DNA of 7,452 nucleotides, from positions 1 through 7,452 of the forward strand of contig CAUEQX010000090.1 in assembly GCA_959020035.1 (NCBI GenBank). Reading direction: 5' to 3'. Positions 4,227-7,452 of the stretch are shown piece by piece (position 1 is the first letter of the stretch; the number at the start of each line of letters is the position of its first letter). Below the pieces are notes generated by a model. The model had not been told where the DNA came from. It saw nothing but the letters and a program-made list of their open reading frames with translations, and made no database searches. The DNA is from an uncultured Collinsella sp. (GTDB lineage: Bacteria; Actinomycetota; Coriobacteriia; Coriobacteriales; Coriobacteriaceae). Position numbers and translations under genes: made by a program.

Positions 4227-6968
4227 ATGGACAAGACCGCACAGGACAGCTTGGCAAAGAAGCCCGTCGACATGAGGGACAGGATTCTCGAGCATCTCGA
4301 GGCCCTCACCTCTGCCGTCTCGCTCGACGACCTTGTCCGTCTGTCCACCTCCGACATCGCCGAGACGCTCATCATCTCCAGGAGTCTGGCGAGCCAGTAC
4401 CTCAACGACCTTGTTCGCGCCGGCCTTGTGGTTAAGGTGGCGGGCAGGCCTGTCCGTTATTTTCATCGCCGCGCGTTCCAGAAGCGTTTTCAGGTAAAGC
4501 TCTCTGCAAGCGAGTACGCCTCGCTCGCCGACCTCATCCAGGCGACGGGAATCGCCGATCACCGCGACTTCGCGCGTGCCGTGGGCTTCGACCTGAGCCT
4601 CAGCTCCGTTGTCGAGCAGTGCAAGGCTGCGGTTCAGTACCCTCCGTTTGGCCTACCCATCCTCTTGAGCGGCGGCGTGGGTGTCGGTAAGTCTTTCCTT
4701 TCTCGCCTTGTGTACGAGTACGGCAAGAACCAGGGCTTGCTGTCCCGCGACTCCTCCTATGTGCGCATCGACTGCGCCGGGGTCCCGGACGCCGCCTCGT
4801 TCAACAGGCTTCGTGACGAGTCGATCGCGAAATCGCGCGGGGGTGTGGTTTTTGTCAACGGCATCGAGGCACTCTCTCCCTCTGCGATGGAGCACTGCCT
4901 TGCGACGGCCCTCGGGCTCGATGCCTCCCAGGATGCGCCGCGCGCTCGCCTCGTTCTTTCGACGACGCTTTCCGCCGATGACCTGAAGGTTTCCTCGGCC
5001 TACAGCAAAATGCCCATCTGTGCCCGCGTCCCCTCACTCAAGGAGCGGACCCCCGAGGAGCGCGAGGATCTCATCTTGAGCTTCCTGCGCAGCGAGGGGT
5101 GCCGAATCGGTTCTGATGTGAAGATCAGCCGCGGCGCATACCGTCGCCTCGTGAACGCGGACTTTTCCGATAACATCGCCGGCTTGCGCGCCTGCGTGAC
5201 GAACTGCTGCGCCAAAGCGTTCCTCAATCGCGAGGGCGACTACGTCGTCGTTCGCCCGTATCTTCTTCCCAGCGGGCTCCTCTCCTCCGCGCAGATCGAT
5301 CAACAGCCCGACGATGGCGTTCTGATCGACGCGTCCCTGGATGCCGCCGAGAGCACAGGGCCGGTCGAGCAGGCGCTCGATGCCCTGTGCTCTCTCGATG
5401 AGCGATTCTGCGCCGGGGAGCTCTCTGTCTCCGAGCTCGTCTCGCAAGCTGTCTCCGCTGTGCGCGGCGTTGAGGATCACTTGATCTTCGGCCGCGGCGT
5501 TACCTCCTCGAGGTCGCGCGCCTTCGAGCGTATCGTGGGCGCGGTCCTTGCCGACGCAGGCTCTTCTTATGGCATCGAGCTTTCGAGGAAGGTCGCTTTT
5601 CTGCTGGCCCAGGAGATTTGCCTGCAGTTGTGGCCGGGCATCGGCCTGGCTAAGCGAAAGTCTGCCTGTGCGGAGCAAATCTCCCATCTCCTCGGTGCCG
5701 TGACCTCCGAATTGCCGTTTGCCTCGAGCGTCTCCGATCAGGTCGCCGCAGACGTGGAAGGGGCGCTGGGAATCTCGCTCGATCACTTCACGAAGACGCT
5801 TCTGACGCTGTGCGTCGCATCGGAGTCTCGCGACGCGAAGGCCCTTCGAACGCTCTGCGTCATCTTGTCCCACGGCTACTCAACGGCGACGAGCATCGCC
5901 GACGCGGCGAACCGTATGCTCGGCATGCATGTGTACGAGGCGGTCGACATGCCCTACGACCAGCAGCTGAAGGACATCGTCGGTCCGCTCCAGCGCCTCG
6001 TCGACCGCCATTCCTACTGCACCGGGGTCGTGTTCCTCGTCGACATGGGCTCCTTGGAGGAGGCCTATAAGGCCCTCGAGAACGTTACCGACTCCACTAT
6101 CGGCGTGGTGAACAACGTCTCTACCGGTCTTGCGCTCGAGATCGGGGTCGGGCTGCTCGGCGGCAAGTCCATCGCCGAGGTTCTTGGCGATGCGACCGCC
6201 GCGTGCGTGACGCACTGCAAGGTGATCGAGCGCGTCAACCGTGAGGACGCCATCGTCTTCTGCTCCGAGTCCGGGGTCGGCGCCGCGGAGAGGATACGCC
6301 AGCTCGTCTCGCAGAGCCTCCCGCGCACCATAGGCGCACGCCTGCTCACGAGGCCCTTCAAGCAGCTCGTCACGAACGGGTCGAACGACGCCGTTTTCTC
6401 CGAGCACCGCGTCTGCGCCGTCATCGGCACGGGAGACCCCGGGATTGCCTCCGTCCCCTTCGTCGCCCTCGAAGACATTATGTCGACGGCGTCCGCCTCG
6501 AAGGTCGATGCCGTGTTCGGCAGGTGGCTTGACGCTTCCGAGCTCTCTTCTTTCCACGAGAAGCTGCTTTCGAACATGACGCTGCAGAACGTTATCCGCT
6601 CCATCACCATCCTCGACCCGGAGCGGCTATTCCACGAGATCGAGAGCGCCGTGCACGAGCTTCAGCGCAGAACGGGCGAGAAGATCGGCAGCAACGCCAT
6701 CATCGGGCTGTACGTTCACCTCTGTTGCCTCGTTGAGCGCCTCGTCACCCGCAACCCCATCGAGACCTACGTCGGCCAGGATCGCTTCGAGGAAGAGCAC
6801 ACCGACTTCATCGAGTCCTTCAGGCAGAGTTTCTCGAGCATCTCGACGCGCTATCGCGTGGAGGTTCCTGTAAGCGAGATCGCCTACGTCTTCGACTACA
6901 TCAGCGTGAGCGCCGCCCCGGCGCGAGAGGAGCGTCTCGGCTCCTCGAGCCTCCTGTTCGACGAGTGA
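4227..6968 (+). CDS. LevR-family PTS-responsive transcriptional regulator, degenerate AAA+ domain
   Basis: The 913-aa product has LevR order. An N-terminal winged HTH (about 15-80; ISRSLASQYLNDLV, then GRPVRYF) is followed by an AAA+ module (about 115-340) and PRD1 (about 395-515). An EIIA-mannose-like domain follows (about 545-670; His549 in SHGYSTATS, then FLVDMGSL), then an EIIB-Gat-like domain (about 672-755; FCSESGVGAAERI and GTGDPGIASVPF), and PRD2 (about 785-895; His831 in GLYVHLCCLVERL). Such proteins sense sugar-PTS phosphorylation and control the adjacent transporter. Walker A is intact (GGVGVGKS, 149-156). The GAFTGA loop is absent, Walker B reads VFVNGI instead of a DE-containing motif, and the arginine-finger region reads SKMPI. 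PRD1 seems to have Gln462 where a histidine is expected. ATG 4227 has a perfect AAGGAGGT. A mannose-family EIIB gene follows 120 bp downstream. Family assignment is firm; loss of sigma-54 activation is inferred. Confidence 0.93.
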   Translation: MDKTAQDSLAKKPVDMRDRILEHLEALTSAVSLDDLVRLSTSDIAETLIISRSLASQYLNDLVRAGLVVKVAGRPVRYFHRRAFQKRFQVKLSASEYASLADLIQATGIADHRDFARAVGFDLSLSSVVEQCKAAVQYPPFGLPILLSGGVGVGKSFLSRLVYEYGKNQGLLSRDSSYVRIDCAGVPDAASFNRLRDESIAKSRGGVVFVNGIEALSPSAMEHCLATALGLDASQDAPRARLVLSTTLSADDLKVSSAYSKMPICARVPSLKERTPEEREDLILSFLRSEGCRIGSDVKISRGAYRRLVNADFSDNIAGLRACVTNCCAKAFLNREGDYVVVRPYLLPSGLLSSAQIDQQPDDGVLIDASLDAAESTGPVEQALDALCSLDERFCAGELSVSELVSQAVSAVRGVEDHLIFGRGVTSSRSRAFERIVGAVLADAGSSYGIELSRKVAFLLAQEICLQLWPGIGLAKRKSACAEQISHLLGAVTSELPFASSVSDQVAADVEGALGISLDHFTKTLLTLCVASESRDAKALRTLCVILSHGYSTATSIADAANRMLGMHVYEAVDMPYDQQLKDIVGPLQRLVDRHSYCTGVVFLVDMGSLEEAYKALENVTDSTIGVVNNVSTGLALEIGVGLLGGKSIAEVLGDATAACVTHCKVIERVNREDAIVFCSESGVGAAERIRQLVSQSLPRTIGARLLTRPFKQLVTNGSNDAVFSEHRVCAVIGTGDPGIASVPFVALEDIMSTASASKVDAVFGRWLDASELSSFHEKLLSNMTLQNVIRSITILDPERLFHEIESAVHELQRRTGEKIGSNAIIGLYVHLCCLVERLVTRNPIETYVGQDRFEEEHTDFIESFRQSFSSISTRYRVEVPVSEIAYVFDYISVSAAPAREERLGSSSLLFDE

Positions 6969-6972
6969 CCCC

Positions 6973-6997
6973 CGCGCCGTCACGAGCTGACCGCGCG
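6973..6997 (+). terminator. Possible weak terminator or attenuator after the regulator
   Basis: CGCGCCGTCA and TGACCGCGCG form a 10-bp stem with one mismatch around a CGAGC loop, beginning 4 bp after the stop codon and followed by TCTTCAATAAT. The T-run is poor, so termination is probably partial. It could lower read-through from the regulator into the PTS genes. Confidence 0.4.
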
Positions 6998-7002
6998 TCT
7001 TC

Positions 7003-7050
7003 AATAATCCGATAACCCCTTGCCCGGCGCGAATCCGGATAGCGCCAAGG
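7003..7050 (+). promoter_or_regulatory. Candidate promoter and dyad upstream of the EIIB gene
   Basis: AATAAT at 7003-7008 is a possible -10 without a clear -35. Just downstream is an imperfect dyad at 7018-7050: CCTT pairs with AAGG and GGCGC with GCGCC, with GCCC bulged on the left. It is centred on the perfect palindrome ATCCGGAT (7033-7040). It ends 38 bp before the EIIB start and has no T-run, so an operator is a more natural reading than a terminator. The region lacks a GG-N10-GC sigma-54 signature. Confidence 0.35.
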
Positions 7051-7088
7051 CAGTACCGAACGTAAGACTTGATTTGATAGGAGCAAAC

Positions 7089-7452
7089 ATGAGTGTTGTT
7101 ATGGCACGAATCGACAATCGCCTGCTTCACGGCATCATCGTGACGCAGTGGGCCCCGGTGTCGGGCGCAACCCGCGTCATGGTCGTCGATGACAAGGTCG
7201 CCGGCGATGAGGTCCTGAAGTCCACCATGAGGATGGCGCGCCCCGCGGGCATGGCCGTCTCGATCATCTCTGAGGAGACCGCGCTCAAGAACTTCGCGGC
7301 GGGCAAGTACGACCGCGAGAAGGTCTTTGTCATCGCTAAGGAGCCCGAGACGATCCTTCACCTGGCCGAGTCGGGCGTCGAGTTCCCGTCGCTGATCGTC
7401 GGCGGCTCTCTTGTCAAGGAGGACGGCGTCCAGCTCACCCAGCGCGCCTATG
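7089..7452 (+). CDS. PTS EIIB component, mannose/fructose/sorbose family (partial)
   Basis: The first 121 residues are present and the gene continues past the right edge (family length is about 160 aa). EIIB receives phosphate from EIIA on a histidine and passes it to the sugar during uptake by the membrane EIIC/EIID pair. The signature near the N-terminus, ARIDNRLLHGIIVTQW, places the phosphorylated residue at His14. The following VMVVDDKVAGDEV and FPSLIVGGS segments are typical of the fold. AGGAG at 7079-7083 lies five bases before the ATG. It follows a LevR-type regulator on the same strand, so the EIIC, EIID and probably EIIA genes should lie beyond 7452. The residue after HG is Ile, where many family members have Gln. 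The substrate cannot be decided from this fragment. Confidence 0.93.
   Translation, partial: MSVVMARIDNRLLHGIIVTQWAPVSGATRVMVVDDKVAGDEVLKSTMRMARPAGMAVSIISEETALKNFAAGKYDREKVFVIAKEPETILHLAESGVEFPSLIVGGSLVKEDGVQLTQRAY

Noticed and set aside
5034..5873. 279-codon minus-strand frame inside the regulator gene
   Set aside because: It is antisense to a continuous, domain-rich 913-aa protein; Arg/Ala/Gly-rich shadow.
6969..7088. Sigma-54 (-24/-12) promoter for the PTS genes
   Set aside because: GG is not followed ten bases later by GC at any suitable site; the nearest candidate (GGCAGTACCGAACG) ends in CG.

Overview
The window looks like chromosomal DNA from a GC-rich, low-complexity-free bacterial genome. 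Its strong G/C bias at third codon positions, canonical AGGAGG-type ribosome binding sites, and a LevR-type PTS regulator placed next to a mannose-family PTS gene fit a gut Coriobacteriia-type organism such as Collinsella. That placement is inference from style and gene content; no marker in the window proves it.

Layout, left to right. A minus-strand gene with a good RBS starts at 90 and runs off the left edge. It is divergent from a 72-aa XRE-type repressor gene (167-385). Between them is a perfect 24-bp palindrome (114-137) that carries a TATAGT -10 element on each strand. A cytoplasmic type I L-asparaginase (ansA, 408-1421, minus) converges on the repressor gene. guaA (GMP synthetase, 1689-3287, plus) is intact and ends in a strong intrinsic terminator (3306-3347).

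The stretch 3348-4226 looks like a scar. It holds a REP-like inverted repeat (3382-3410), a small unrecognised minus-strand ORF (3545-3712), the 3' third of an MTA/SAH nucleosidase gene (mtnN remnant, 3746-4000) and a long GC-rich hairpin (4000-4051). The two incomplete reading frames abut head to head, as expected if a deletion or insertion removed both 5' ends.

The right part is a sugar-PTS locus. A 913-aa LevR-family regulator (4227-6968) is followed 120 bp downstream, on the same strand, by a mannose-family EIIB gene cut by the window edge (7089-7452). The regulator keeps its DNA-binding domain, the EIIA histidine and the PRD2 histidine. Its AAA+ domain appears to have lost the GAFTGA loop, the Walker B acidic pair and the arginine fingers, and no -24/-12 promoter is visible upstream of the EIIB gene. 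I infer that it controls a sigma-70-type promoter rather than activating sigma-54. Its own start region has a perfect 16-bp palindrome spanning the end of a -10 box and the Shine-Dalgarno, which suggests autoregulation.

No tRNA, rRNA, CRISPR array or intact insertion sequence was seen. I did not find a convincing wholly new system. The items most worth checking are the sigma-54-decoupled LevR, the symmetric divergent promoter-operator, and the mtnN junction.
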